The notes under the pieces are model-generated. The model saw only the letters and a list, made by a program, of their open reading frames with translations. It ran no database searches and had not been told where the DNA came from. Below are positions 17,645 to 25,200 of a DNA stretch of 45,733 nt, in pieces (position 1 is the first letter of the stretch; each line of letters starts with the position of its first letter). The stretch lies in assembly GCA_902786515.1 (NCBI GenBank), contig CADADA010000024.1, forward strand, positions 1 through 45,733, read 5' to 3'. Source of the DNA: an uncultured Lachnospiraceae bacterium (GTDB taxonomy: Bacteria > Bacillota > Clostridia > Lachnospirales > Lachnospiraceae). Position numbers and translations under genes: made by a program.

Positions 17645-18820
17645 TTAATAACTGTCAGTAAAATAATCTTTTGTGCCAACCACTTTTCCGTCTTTTACAA
17701 AAACTCTAGGAACTCTCTTTCCGATGTCACATACAATTTCATAATTAAACGTTCCTCCCGCAAGCTCTGCCATTTCCTCGGCAGTAATTTCACAGGTTCC
17801 GTCTTTTCCGAGTAATGTCACCTCGTCTCCCCTCTTTATTCCGTTTACCTCTGTCACATCAACCATGAACTGATCCATGCACACTCTTCCGATAATCGGC
17901 GCCCGCTGTCCGTGAATCAATACATAACCTTTATTTGACAAAGACCTCTTATATCCGTCACCGTATCCGACGGGAATCGTTGCAACTAAAGTCTTTCTTT
18001 CAGTCACATAGGTTGCACCGTATCCAACTCCTACTCCTTTTTCAAGTTCTTTAAGATGAATGATATGGCTTTTTAATGACATTGCCGGTGTAAGCTTGAT
18101 CTTAGATTTATCTACTTCGTCTGAAGGATACATACCATACATTGCAATTCCCGCACGCACACAATCCATATTCACTTCTGGCATGTCAATAATCGCAGCA
18201 CTGTTAGAACAGTGTTTAATCGGTATGTCAATGCCTCTCTCCTTAAGTTTATCAGTTATATTCTTAAACAGTCTGAATTGTTTTAACGCCTCCGATTTAT
18301 CTGCTGCGTCAGATGCAAAAAAGTGTGTAAATATCCCATCTGTCTCAATCCCCGGAAGCTTTGTTATTGCAGTAATCACTTCAATAGTTTCATCATTTGC
18401 CGGAAATCCTATCCTGCTCATGCCTGTGTCTATTTTTATATGAACCTTTGCACGCTTTCCTTTTTTTTCAGCATACGCAGACAATTTCTCTGCATCTTCA
18501 TATGTATATATTGCCGGCATAATATCCTGCTCAATCAAATCCTCATACCGGCTCTGATGTGTATATCCCAATATCAGTACCGGCTTTTTTATTCCGTTCT
18601 GGCGTAACACAAGTCCTTCCTCACAGGTTGCCACTGCATATCCCCATACCAGATCATCAAGTACTTTTGCTATAGGTACCGCACCATGCCCGTATCCGTC
18701 AGTCTTAATAACTGCAATCATCTTAGTACCCGTAGCTGTATTTGCCTTAAGATTCTTTACATTGTTGTAAATGGCATCCAAATCTATCGATGCGTATACT
18801 CTATAATATTCATCCATCAT
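17645..18820 (-). CDS. alr: Alanine racemase
   Basis: This PLP enzyme interconverts L- and D-alanine for peptidoglycan. Of about 391 residues, the PLP lysine lies in AVIKTDGYGHGA near the N-terminus. YASIDLDAI opens the barrel, HCSNSAA and RAGIAMYGMYP line the active site, and VGYGATYVTER with TIPVGYGDGY marks the C-terminal beta domain (catalytic Tyr). A TTG at 18841 would extend the frame but has no ribosome site. AAAGG lies 11 nt before the ATG at 18820, so I use that. D-Ala made here feeds the D-Ala-D-Ala ligase gene at 24-25 kb. Confidence 0.96.
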   Translation of the reverse strand: MMDEYYRVYASIDLDAIYNNVKNLKANTATGTKMIAVIKTDGYGHGAVPIAKVLDDLVWGYAVATCEEGLVLRQNGIKKPVLILGYTHQSRYEDLIEQDIMPAIYTYEDAEKLSAYAEKKGKRAKVHIKIDTGMSRIGFPANDETIEVITAITKLPGIETDGIFTHFFASDAADKSEALKQFRLFKNITDKLKERGIDIPIKHCSNSAAIIDMPEVNMDCVRAGIAMYGMYPSDEVDKSKIKLTPAMSLKSHIIHLKELEKGVGVGYGATYVTERKTLVATIPVGYGDGYKRSLSNKGYVLIHGQRAPIIGRVCMDQFMVDVTEVNGIKRGDEVTLLGKDGTCEITAEEMAELAGGTFNYEIVCDIGKRVPRVFVKDGKVVGTKDYFTDSY

Positions 18821-18847
18821 CTTTTCTCTTACCTTTCGCAAAAAAAA

Positions 18848-20329
18848 TTAAATTACTGATGCTATACTTTCACAGATATCTCCTGCGGTCATGCCTCTCT
18901 CTCCAAACTTATTTCTGGCGGCATCTCCCGCCAGACCATGAATATATGCACCAAGTGCGGCTCCTTCTGTAACGGACATCCCCTGCCCAAGCAATGAACC
19001 CGTGATTCCTGCAAGCACATCACCTGAACCCGCAGTCGACATTCCGGAATTTCCGCTTGTATTAATAAACACGTTTCCTGAACTGTCTGCTATAACCGTC
19101 CTTGAATCCTTTAACACACAGGTAATTTTGTTTTTCTCTGCATAATTTCTGCATGCAACAATAGAATCCGCTTTTATCTCTTTTATCGTCAGCCCCGTAA
19201 GTCTTGAAAATTCCATAATATGGGGTGTAATCACAATATTTTCGTTATAATACTCCTTTAAATATTGATTTTCACTTATGATATTCAGTGCATCCGCATC
19301 AATTACTGCCTTTTTACCTGACCTTAAAACAGCCTCAACTATTTTTGCAGCAATCTCTCCCTTTCCGATTCCCGGACCACACACAATCGCCGTACTCATT
19401 TCTATTTCATTTTTTATCCTGTCTATATCATTTTCATCGGAACCATATGTTAGCATAACCGCTTCCGGAACCGATATCTGTATAATCTCTCTGTTTTCCT
19501 CTGCCGTACATATCTTTACCAGACCACAACCCGACCTGTATGCAGCAATGCCACTTAAGATGGCCGCTCCGGACATATTGACACTTCCTGCAATCACAAG
19601 GATTTTTCCATAAGTTCCCTTATGTGAATCAGGATATCTCTTAGGAAGCATCCTCTGTACATCCGTTTTTTCCGTAACATACACTCCCTGATTATTCTTC
19701 TCTATGACAAACTCCGGAAATCCCGGATTCTTTACGATTATTTCACCGCTATATTCTGCTGCCGGATACAATAACATACCCGTCTTAAATGTTCCAAACG
19801 TGACAGTGATATCATTTTTAACTGCAATTCCCATTATCTCACCCGTTCCTGAATTTATCCCTGATGAAATGTCAATGGCAATTTTTAGTGCGTCACAGCC
19901 ACTCATTTTCTCTATCAGTTCTTTATACTTTCCTGATATTTCCCTTGAAAGTCCGATACCAAATATAGCATCCACTACTATATTATATTCACAAAACCTC
20001 GTCTCTTTTACAATATTAAGGCCTATTTTATGCGCAATATCCGATTGAAGCTTCATCTCTTCCGTGTAATGCTCTTCATTTCCCGCAAAATATATATCCG
20101 AAACATATCCGTTCTCATTTAAAATTCTTGCAAGTGCAACTCCATCTGCACCATTATTCCCACTGCCACATATAATCAATATTCTGCCTGAACTTTCAGC
20201 ATGTTTTATTATCTCTTCGTATACCGAATAAGCCGCACGTTCCATAAGTACAAGTGAGGGGATTCCCACTTTATTGATAGTATCGCTGTCTATCAGCTTC
20301 ATTGTTTTTCCATCAACAGCGTATTTCAC
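18848..20329 (-). CDS. nnr: Bifunctional NAD(P)HX epimerase and ADP/ATP-dependent NAD(P)HX dehydratase
   Basis: The product repairs hydrated NADH/NADPH. Of 493 residues, the N-terminal YjeF_N epimerase half (1-210) carries CGSGNNGADGVALARIL and DAIFGIGLSREISG. The C-terminal ribokinase-like dehydratase half (about 225-490) carries HKGTYGKILVIAGS, CGPGIGKG, VIDADALNII, ITPHIMEFSRLTG and the anion-hole motif STAGSGDVLAGITG. It starts with GTG, 8 nt after GGGAGG inside the stop region of the preceding gene. The co-location with NADH sensor Rex in one run makes sense for nicotinamide homeostasis (inference). Confidence 0.95.
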   Translation of the reverse strand: MKYAVDGKTMKLIDSDTINKVGIPSLVLMERAAYSVYEEIIKHAESSGRILIICGSGNNGADGVALARILNENGYVSDIYFAGNEEHYTEEMKLQSDIAHKIGLNIVKETRFCEYNIVVDAIFGIGLSREISGKYKELIEKMSGCDALKIAIDISSGINSGTGEIMGIAVKNDITVTFGTFKTGMLLYPAAEYSGEIIVKNPGFPEFVIEKNNQGVYVTEKTDVQRMLPKRYPDSHKGTYGKILVIAGSVNMSGAAILSGIAAYRSGCGLVKICTAEENREIIQISVPEAVMLTYGSDENDIDRIKNEIEMSTAIVCGPGIGKGEIAAKIVEAVLRSGKKAVIDADALNIISENQYLKEYYNENIVITPHIMEFSRLTGLTIKEIKADSIVACRNYAEKNKITCVLKDSRTVIADSSGNVFINTSGNSGMSTAGSGDVLAGITGSLLGQGMSVTEGAALGAYIHGLAGDAARNKFGERGMTAGDICESIASVI

Positions 20330-20343
20330 GATATTTTCCTCCC

Positions 20344-20958
20344 TTATAATTTCTCCACGTTTCCATCAGTCTCATCAAATATTTCCATGTATCTCGGTCC
20401 CAAAATGTCGTGCAGGTATGTATAAATCTTGTTATTCTCATCCTGTTTGTCCTGCTTTATTAATATCTGTTTTTTTAATTCGTTTCTTGTATTGTCTATC
20501 CATTCAGTTATCATTCTGATATCATACGCATTTGTGTTCATTTTTTCATAACATATCTTTACACTGGCTATCATAAGAGTCTCATTGGCTTCCTTTATTA
20601 CGCGTGGCATCTCATCCAGTTCTTCAAGATTTTTCTCTATCTTATTATTGATATCCAGAATCAGCTGCTGGCTTTTATCCAGCTTCTTCTTTCTTTTTTC
20701 TTCTTTTTCTTCAGAATGAACCTCATTCATATTCAGCATAATCTCTGACATCAGCTTTTTTTTGAGTTTTTGTAATTCTTTCAGCTCCGTCTCCAGCCTT
20801 GACTGTTTCCTCAATGCATTCATAAGATTCTTTTCAAGCTTCTTAATTAACGGCGGTCTGTGCTCTTTAGGAAATAACTGCTGCCATCTGTTATCTAATA
20901 CCAATATAGGGATTCTCGTACCTTTTACAATATTTTCAAAATCTATATCCTTCTCCAT
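20344..20958 (-). CDS. Coiled-coil protein of unknown function
   Basis: The 204 residues are mostly long charged helices. Residues about 35-125 have heptad-like Leu/Ile spacing with many Lys and Glu, which suggests a coiled coil. The N-terminus has an ordered segment, IPILVLDNRWQQLFP. The C-terminus ends with a short LGPRYMEIFD motif. No signal peptide or membrane helix is seen, so it is probably cytosolic. It lies 21 bases after rex and 14 before nnr, with AAAGGCGG as ribosome site. I do not recognise a named family. Conservation in relatives would suggest a structural or partner role. Confidence 0.75.
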   Translation of the reverse strand: MEKDIDFENIVKGTRIPILVLDNRWQQLFPKEHRPPLIKKLEKNLMNALRKQSRLETELKELQKLKKKLMSEIMLNMNEVHSEEKEEKRKKKLDKSQQLILDINNKIEKNLEELDEMPRVIKEANETLMIASVKICYEKMNTNAYDIRMITEWIDNTRNELKKQILIKQDKQDENNKIYTYLHDILGPRYMEIFDETDGNVEKL

Positions 20959-20979
20959 CAGCTTCCGCCTTTCTCTTTT

Positions 20980-21612
20980 CTACTTTTCCACGGTAGTGAG
21001 ATTGTATGATAATCTCATAAGACTCTCTGACAAATGTACATTCTCCACCACGATATCTTTTGGTAACTGCAAATCAATATGTGCAAAATTCCATATTCCT
21101 TTGATGCCGTAATTTACAAGGTTCTCTGCTATCTCCTCTGCCTGCTGCTTAGGCAGGGTCAATGCCGCAATCTCAATTCTGTTGGATTTTATGAAACTTC
21201 CCAATTCTTCCATGGACATAATCTTAATTCCACGGATTTCCTTTCCGATAATGTCCGGATCCTTATCAAACATTCCCTTAACTATAAATCCTCTCCGCTC
21301 AAAGTTCGCATAATTGGCTATCGCCTGACCGAGATGACCTGAGCCCACTACAATGATGTTGTGTCTTCTGTCAACCCCCAAAAGTTTTCCAATCTCGTTA
21401 TATAAATATTCGACATTATAACCATATCCCTGCTGTCCGAATCCGCCAAAGTTATTCAAATCCTGTCTTATCTGCGACGCAGTAACATTCATTAACTTAC
21501 TTAAGTCTCCGGAGGAAATTCTTTCTTGCCCGGCTTCCATCAATTCACCTAAATATCTGTAATATCTCGGCAATCTCTTAATGACCGCTCTGGAAATTCC
21601 TTCCTTTCCCAT
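20980..21612 (-). CDS. rex: Redox-sensing transcriptional repressor Rex
   Basis: Rex binds NADH/NAD+ and represses fermentation and respiration genes when NADH is low. Of 210 residues, the winged-helix domain (about 8-75) contains AVIKRLPRYYRYLGEL and ASQIRQDLNNFGGFGQQGYGY. The Rossmann domain has VVGSGHLGQA near 90, and the C-terminal swapped helix carries SESLMRLSYN. The reading frame extends 46 codons further upstream, but that part lies inside a structured repeat. GGAG 6 nt before the ATG at 21612 and the family length support this start. It heads the run down to citrate synthase. A consensus promoter is seen at 21793-21821. Confidence 0.96.
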   Translation of the reverse strand: MGKEGISRAVIKRLPRYYRYLGELMEAGQERISSGDLSKLMNVTASQIRQDLNNFGGFGQQGYGYNVEYLYNEIGKLLGVDRRHNIIVVGSGHLGQAIANYANFERRGFIVKGMFDKDPDIIGKEIRGIKIMSMEELGSFIKSNRIEIAALTLPKQQAEEIAENLVNYGIKGIWNFAHIDLQLPKDIVVENVHLSESLMRLSYNLTTVEK

Positions 21613-21752
21613 ACTAATCTCCATTCCGCAGACGCTTCGCGTCGGAGGAATCGCGAGCTGAATGTCATATTCAGCTCTGCGCTCTAAGCAATTTGTGGCG
21701 CCTGCGGCACAAATTGACGTATGAAAATTTGCCATCAGGCAAATTTTCATAC
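21613..21752 (-). repeat. Structured leader element, copy 2 (in the rex 5'UTR)
   Basis: On the - strand it contains four hairpins in series. They are a perfect 15-bp palindrome with 4-nt loop (21719-21733 with 21738-21752), an 8-bp hairpin (21690-21697 with 21708-21715), a perfect 9-bp hairpin with 5-nt loop (21655-21663 with 21669-21677), and a 13-position hairpin with two mismatches and a 3-nt loop (21623-21635 with 21639-21651). The last one ends one base before the GGAG ribosome site of rex. Its other arm contains TCCTCC, complementary to a ribosome site. With the predicted rex start point near 21786, the element would fill nearly the whole untranslated leader. Confidence 0.8.
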
Positions 21753-21792
21753 TACCTTCCTCAAACTCAATTTATATCAATCTTCACATATT

Positions 21793-21821
21793 ATTATAGC
21801 GATTGTATTAATCACTGTCAA
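21793..21821 (-). promoter_or_regulatory. Consensus sigma-A promoter of rex
   Basis: On the - strand TTGACA (21816-21821), 17 bases, then TATAAT (21793-21798): both hexamers match the consensus fully. The start of transcription should be near 21786, giving rex a leader of about 175 nt. Confidence 0.85.
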
Positions 21822-21843
21822 ATATTTAAAAATATGTTATAAT
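21815..21843 (+). promoter_or_regulatory. Promoter of the ABC-F gene, overlapping the rex -35
   Basis: On the + strand CTGTCA (21815-21820), 17 bases, then TATAAT (21838-21843). The -35 box shares its bases with the rex -35 on the other strand, so polymerase cannot easily occupy both promoters together. Confidence 0.65.
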
Positions 21844-21885
21844 ATGGTTGCTGTTTTAATTAAAATCAGAAAGGAACATATTAAT

Positions 21886-23802
21886 ATGATTTTATCATGT
21901 AACCATATTTCAAAAGCGTTTGTAACGGGGGAGGTCTTAAATGACTGCTCCTTTCATATAGAAGAGCGTGAAAAAGCTGCCATCATAGGAGTTAACGGAG
22001 CAGGCAAATCTACTCTCTTAAAAATCATTACCGGAGAACTTAACGCAGATTCCGGCGATGTGACGATTTCAAAAAATAAAAAGCTTGGATATCTTGCCCA
22101 GTACCAGGATATAGATACAGATTGTACCATAATCGAAGAAATGTATAAAACCAAAGAAAATATTATCAAAACAGAAGAACGTCTTCGTGAACTTGAACTG
22201 GCTATGAAAAAGGCAGATGCCGAAGAACTTAAAAGCCTTATGGATACATATTCAAAACTTAACCACAGCTTTGAACTTGAAAACGGATACGCATACAAAA
22301 GTGAAATCACCGGAGTATTAAAAGGTCTTGGATTTACAGAAGAAGATTTTGAAAAAAAGATTTCTTCTCTTTCAGGCGGACAGAAAACTAGAGTATTTTT
22401 AAGCCGTCTGCTTTTATTAAAGCCGGATATAATACTGCTCGACGAGCCTACAAACCATCTTGATATGGAATCCATAAGCTGGCTGGAAGGATTTCTTAAC
22501 AATTACCCGGGTGCTGTTATAATCGTATCTCATGACAGATATTTTCTGGACAAAATTGTTACCCATGTAATCGAGATTGAAAATCACAGGATAAATTCCT
22601 ATAAAGGAAATTACTCGGAATTTGCCGAGAAAAAAACCATGCAACGTGAAATTGAGCTGAAGCACTACTATAACCAGCAGCGTGAGATAAAACATCAGGA
22701 AGAAGTTATTGAAAAATTAAAATCATTTAACCGCGAAAAATCCATCAAACGGGCGGAAAGCCGCGAAAAGGCACTCCAAAAAATAGATGTTCTACGCAAG
22801 CCTGTAACTATAGATGCGCAGATGCATTTAAAACTTACTCCACAGATAGTGAGTGGAAACGATGTTCTTCATGTAGGTAATCTGTCAAAATCGTTTGGAG
22901 ACACAACCCTGTTTGAAGATTTATCTTTCGATATAAAACGTGGTGAAAAAGTGGCAATTATAGGGGCTAACGGCACCGGTAAAACTACCATTTTAAAAAT
23001 TATAGATGACATCCTTGAGCCGGATGCAGGAGAAACTGTTATCGGAAGCAAAGTATTTATTGGATACTATGATCAGGAGCACCATGTTTTAACTGCTGAA
23101 AATACGTTATTTGAAGAGATATCCGATGCTTATCCCGATATGACAAATACAGAAATCCGGAACATACTTGCTTCTTTTCTATTTACCGGTGATGATGTAT
23201 TTAAACGTGTAGGGGATATCAGCGGTGGAGAACGCGGACGAATGTCTCTGGCAAAACTGATGCTTTCAAAATCAAATTTTTTGATACTTGATGAGCCTAC
23301 AAACCACTTAGATATTGCTTCAAGGGAAGTCCTTGAAGATGCAATTCGTAATTATGACGGAACAGTACTATATGTATCACATGACAGATACTTTATTAAT
23401 AAAACTGCTACAAGAATTCTTGAGCTTAAAAACAAAAAAATGGTTAATTATCTCGGTAATTTTGACTATTACCTTGAAAAGAAGGATGAGCTGACAGCCA
23501 TCTATGCACCTGAAACCGAACCGGATTCACCGGATACTCAGTCACAGATTTCATCCGGCAAAGCTGATTGGAAATCCATGAAAGAAGAACAGGCAAGGAT
23601 TAGAAAAATTCAGAACGAAATAACCCGTATTGAAGAACAGATTGAAAAACTTGAGGAAACTGTTGCTGAATGCGACGCCGATTTGGTAAAGCCGGAGTAT
23701 TCCACAAATGTTGCAAAACTGATTGAAATCCAGAAGCTAAAAGATGAAGCTGAAGCTGAATTGGAAGCTCTCTACGAACGATGGGATGATTTAAACTCAT
23801 AA
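21886..23802 (+). CDS. ABC-F family ATPase (ribosome-associated)
   Basis: The protein has 638 residues with two ABC domains and no membrane segment, typical of ABC-F proteins that act at the ribosomal E site. Domain 1 has Walker A GVNGAGKST (about 35-43), signature LSGGQKTR and Walker B ILLDEPTNHLD. Domain 2 has GANGTGKTT, ISGGERGRM and LILDEPTNHLD. A charged linker joins them, and a C-terminal coiled coil (about 565-638) follows a Ser/Pro-rich hinge. It looks like the YdiF-type housekeeping group, but a resistance function cannot be judged from sequence alone. AAGGA precedes the ATG at 21886. A longer frame upstream crosses the rex leader and is not used. Divergent from rex. Confidence 0.93.
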   Translation: MILSCNHISKAFVTGEVLNDCSFHIEEREKAAIIGVNGAGKSTLLKIITGELNADSGDVTISKNKKLGYLAQYQDIDTDCTIIEEMYKTKENIIKTEERLRELELAMKKADAEELKSLMDTYSKLNHSFELENGYAYKSEITGVLKGLGFTEEDFEKKISSLSGGQKTRVFLSRLLLLKPDIILLDEPTNHLDMESISWLEGFLNNYPGAVIIVSHDRYFLDKIVTHVIEIENHRINSYKGNYSEFAEKKTMQREIELKHYYNQQREIKHQEEVIEKLKSFNREKSIKRAESREKALQKIDVLRKPVTIDAQMHLKLTPQIVSGNDVLHVGNLSKSFGDTTLFEDLSFDIKRGEKVAIIGANGTGKTTILKIIDDILEPDAGETVIGSKVFIGYYDQEHHVLTAENTLFEEISDAYPDMTNTEIRNILASFLFTGDDVFKRVGDISGGERGRMSLAKLMLSKSNFLILDEPTNHLDIASREVLEDAIRNYDGTVLYVSHDRYFINKTATRILELKNKKMVNYLGNFDYYLEKKDELTAIYAPETEPDSPDTQSQISSGKADWKSMKEEQARIRKIQNEITRIEEQIEKLEETVAECDADLVKPEYSTNVAKLIEIQKLKDEAEAELEALYERWDDLNS

Positions 23803-23819
23803 AGGTTATAATATTTTCA

Positions 23820-23849
23820 AAAAAGACATGGCAGGCACCATGTCTTTTT
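23820..23849 (+). terminator. Rho-independent terminator of the ABC-F gene
   Basis: A perfect 12-bp stem (23820-23831 with 23838-23849) has a 6-nt loop and ends in T5. It lies 17 bases after the stop. Confidence 0.9.
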
Positions 23850-23886
23850 AATACATAATCTGAAAATAAGGCCTATGAGAAGGAGT

Positions 23887-24010
23887 TTTTCCACACTATC
23901 AACAGAGTTATGCACATTTTTTCAAACTTTTTAAGAAAAATCAGTCGAATTTTCACACAATTCAAATTTTTTCCTCATTTTTTTCAAAAATTGTGGATAA
24001 CTTTTCCACT
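23887..24010. promoter_or_regulatory. Cluster of DnaA-box-like sites in an AT-rich gap
   Basis: Within 124 bases there are three exact matches to TTWTNCACA: TTTTCCACA (23887-23895, +), TTATGCACA (23908-23916, +) and TTATCCACA (23992-24000, - strand). There are also two 8-of-9 matches: ATTTTCACA (23949-23957) and TTTTCCACT (24002-24010). The first two are 21 bases apart, two helical turns. The sequence between is very AT-rich with repeated TTTTTTC tracts. No dnaA, dnaN or rpmH lies nearby and genes on both sides run mainly on the - strand, so this is probably a secondary DnaA-binding site and not the origin (inference). Confidence 0.5.
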
Positions 24011-25044
24011 TATTCATACTTAGCCAGAGAAATTCTGATTATTTCCATACACAATTCATCGAATTCCACATTTTCCGCCGCTGCCTCCTGTGGTAACAAT
24101 GATGTCGGCGTCATTCCCGGCAGTGTATTGGCTTCCAGACAATATATTGAATTGTCTGACTCTTTCATGAGAAAATCGATTCTTGCATATGTCTGTAATC
24201 TGAGTGCACTAAATACATCTTCCGCCGCTTTTTTCATCTCATTTGTCTTCTCATCAGGTAATTCGGCAGGACATATATCCACTGTACTTCCCGGCTGGTA
24301 TTTATTTTTATAGTCATAAAATCCTTCTTTTGGAACAATCTCTATAATCGGTAAAGCTCTTCCCTCGATTACTCCTATAGAAAATTCTCTTCCCTTTACA
24401 TACTCTTCTACAATAACAACATCTTCATATGTGAATGCTTCTTTAACAGATTTTATGTACTCTTCATCATTGTGTACGATATAAACTCCAACACTTGAAC
24501 CGCCGTTTGCAACCTTAATAACTTTAGGGTATGGTACGTTTTCTGACATATCATCTTCATTTTTAAGCACACATCCGGCAGGTGTACAGATTCCATGCTG
24601 GGAAAATATTTCTTTGGAAATACTTTTGTCCATGGAAATTGCGGCACTTCTGTAATCAGTTCCCGTATATTTGATTCCCATCAAATCAAACGCAGCCTGT
24701 ACTTTGCCATTTTCTCCATCTTCTCCATGAAGTGCCATAAACACGATATCTGCCTTAGAACATATATCAAGAACATTTGGTCCGAAAAATGATTTCCCTC
24801 CATCCTTTCTCATCGCCTTTACCGCCTTAATATCCGGATTTTCAGATTTTATAGCCTCTATATGTGCTCCCCAGTCTTTCTCTGTTTCAAATATTCCTCT
24901 TGTGTCACCCTCATAACCTAAGAATACGTCTAAAAGAATAACATTTTCATTCTTTTTTCTTAAAGCATCATATATTTTCTTTCCTGAAATAAGTGAAACA
25001 TCTCTTTCTGTACTGATTCCACCAGCCAAAACTACTATATTCAT
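24010..25044 (-). CDS. ddl: D-alanine-D-alanine ligase
   Basis: This ATP-grasp enzyme of about 344 residues joins two D-Ala for peptidoglycan. Motifs: VVLAGGISTERDVSLISG at the N-terminus, ALHGEDGENGKVQ, GTDYRSAAISMDK, KVANGGSSVGV, EEYVKGREFSIGV, the omega loop FYDYKNKYQPG, and YARIDFL with CLEANTLPGMTPTSL near the C-terminus. Tyr in the omega loop fits D-Ala and not D-lactate specificity. The reading frame could begin at 25083, but the ATG at 25044 has GGCAGGG 8 nt upstream and matches the family start. Its stop overlaps the last DnaA-box-like site. Confidence 0.95.
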   Translation of the reverse strand: MNIVVLAGGISTERDVSLISGKKIYDALRKKNENVILLDVFLGYEGDTRGIFETEKDWGAHIEAIKSENPDIKAVKAMRKDGGKSFFGPNVLDICSKADIVFMALHGEDGENGKVQAAFDLMGIKYTGTDYRSAAISMDKSISKEIFSQHGICTPAGCVLKNEDDMSENVPYPKVIKVANGGSSVGVYIVHNDEEYIKSVKEAFTYEDVVIVEEYVKGREFSIGVIEGRALPIIEIVPKEGFYDYKNKYQPGSTVDICPAELPDEKTNEMKKAAEDVFSALRLQTYARIDFLMKESDNSIYCLEANTLPGMTPTSLLPQEAAAENVEFDELCMEIIRISLAKYE

Positions 25045-25136
25045 CACTATTACCCTGCCTTTCATTTTCATTGCACACCACATTATACCACGAAGCCATA
25101 AGGCAAGTAAAGATTTATGTTTTTCTCAATAGTTCA

Positions 25137-25165
25137 TTGTATTTTCTTACCATTTCTATTATAAT
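25137..25165 (+). promoter_or_regulatory. Promoter of the carbamate kinase gene
   Basis: TTGTAT (25137-25142), 17 bases, TATAAT (25160-25165), followed 35 bases later by the start codon with GAGGG as ribosome site. Confidence 0.7.
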
Positions 25166-25200
25166 TAGTATATATATTTTAATGAAACGAGGGCACAATT

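Noticed and set aside
20980..21750. A 256-residue Rex with an N-terminal extension
   Set aside because: The extra 46 codons lie in the structured leader, while the ATG at 21612 has a proper ribosome site and gives the family length.
23850..24010. Chromosomal replication origin (oriC)
   Set aside because: DnaA-box-like sites are present, but dnaA, dnaN or rpmH are absent and genes on both sides run mostly on the same strand.
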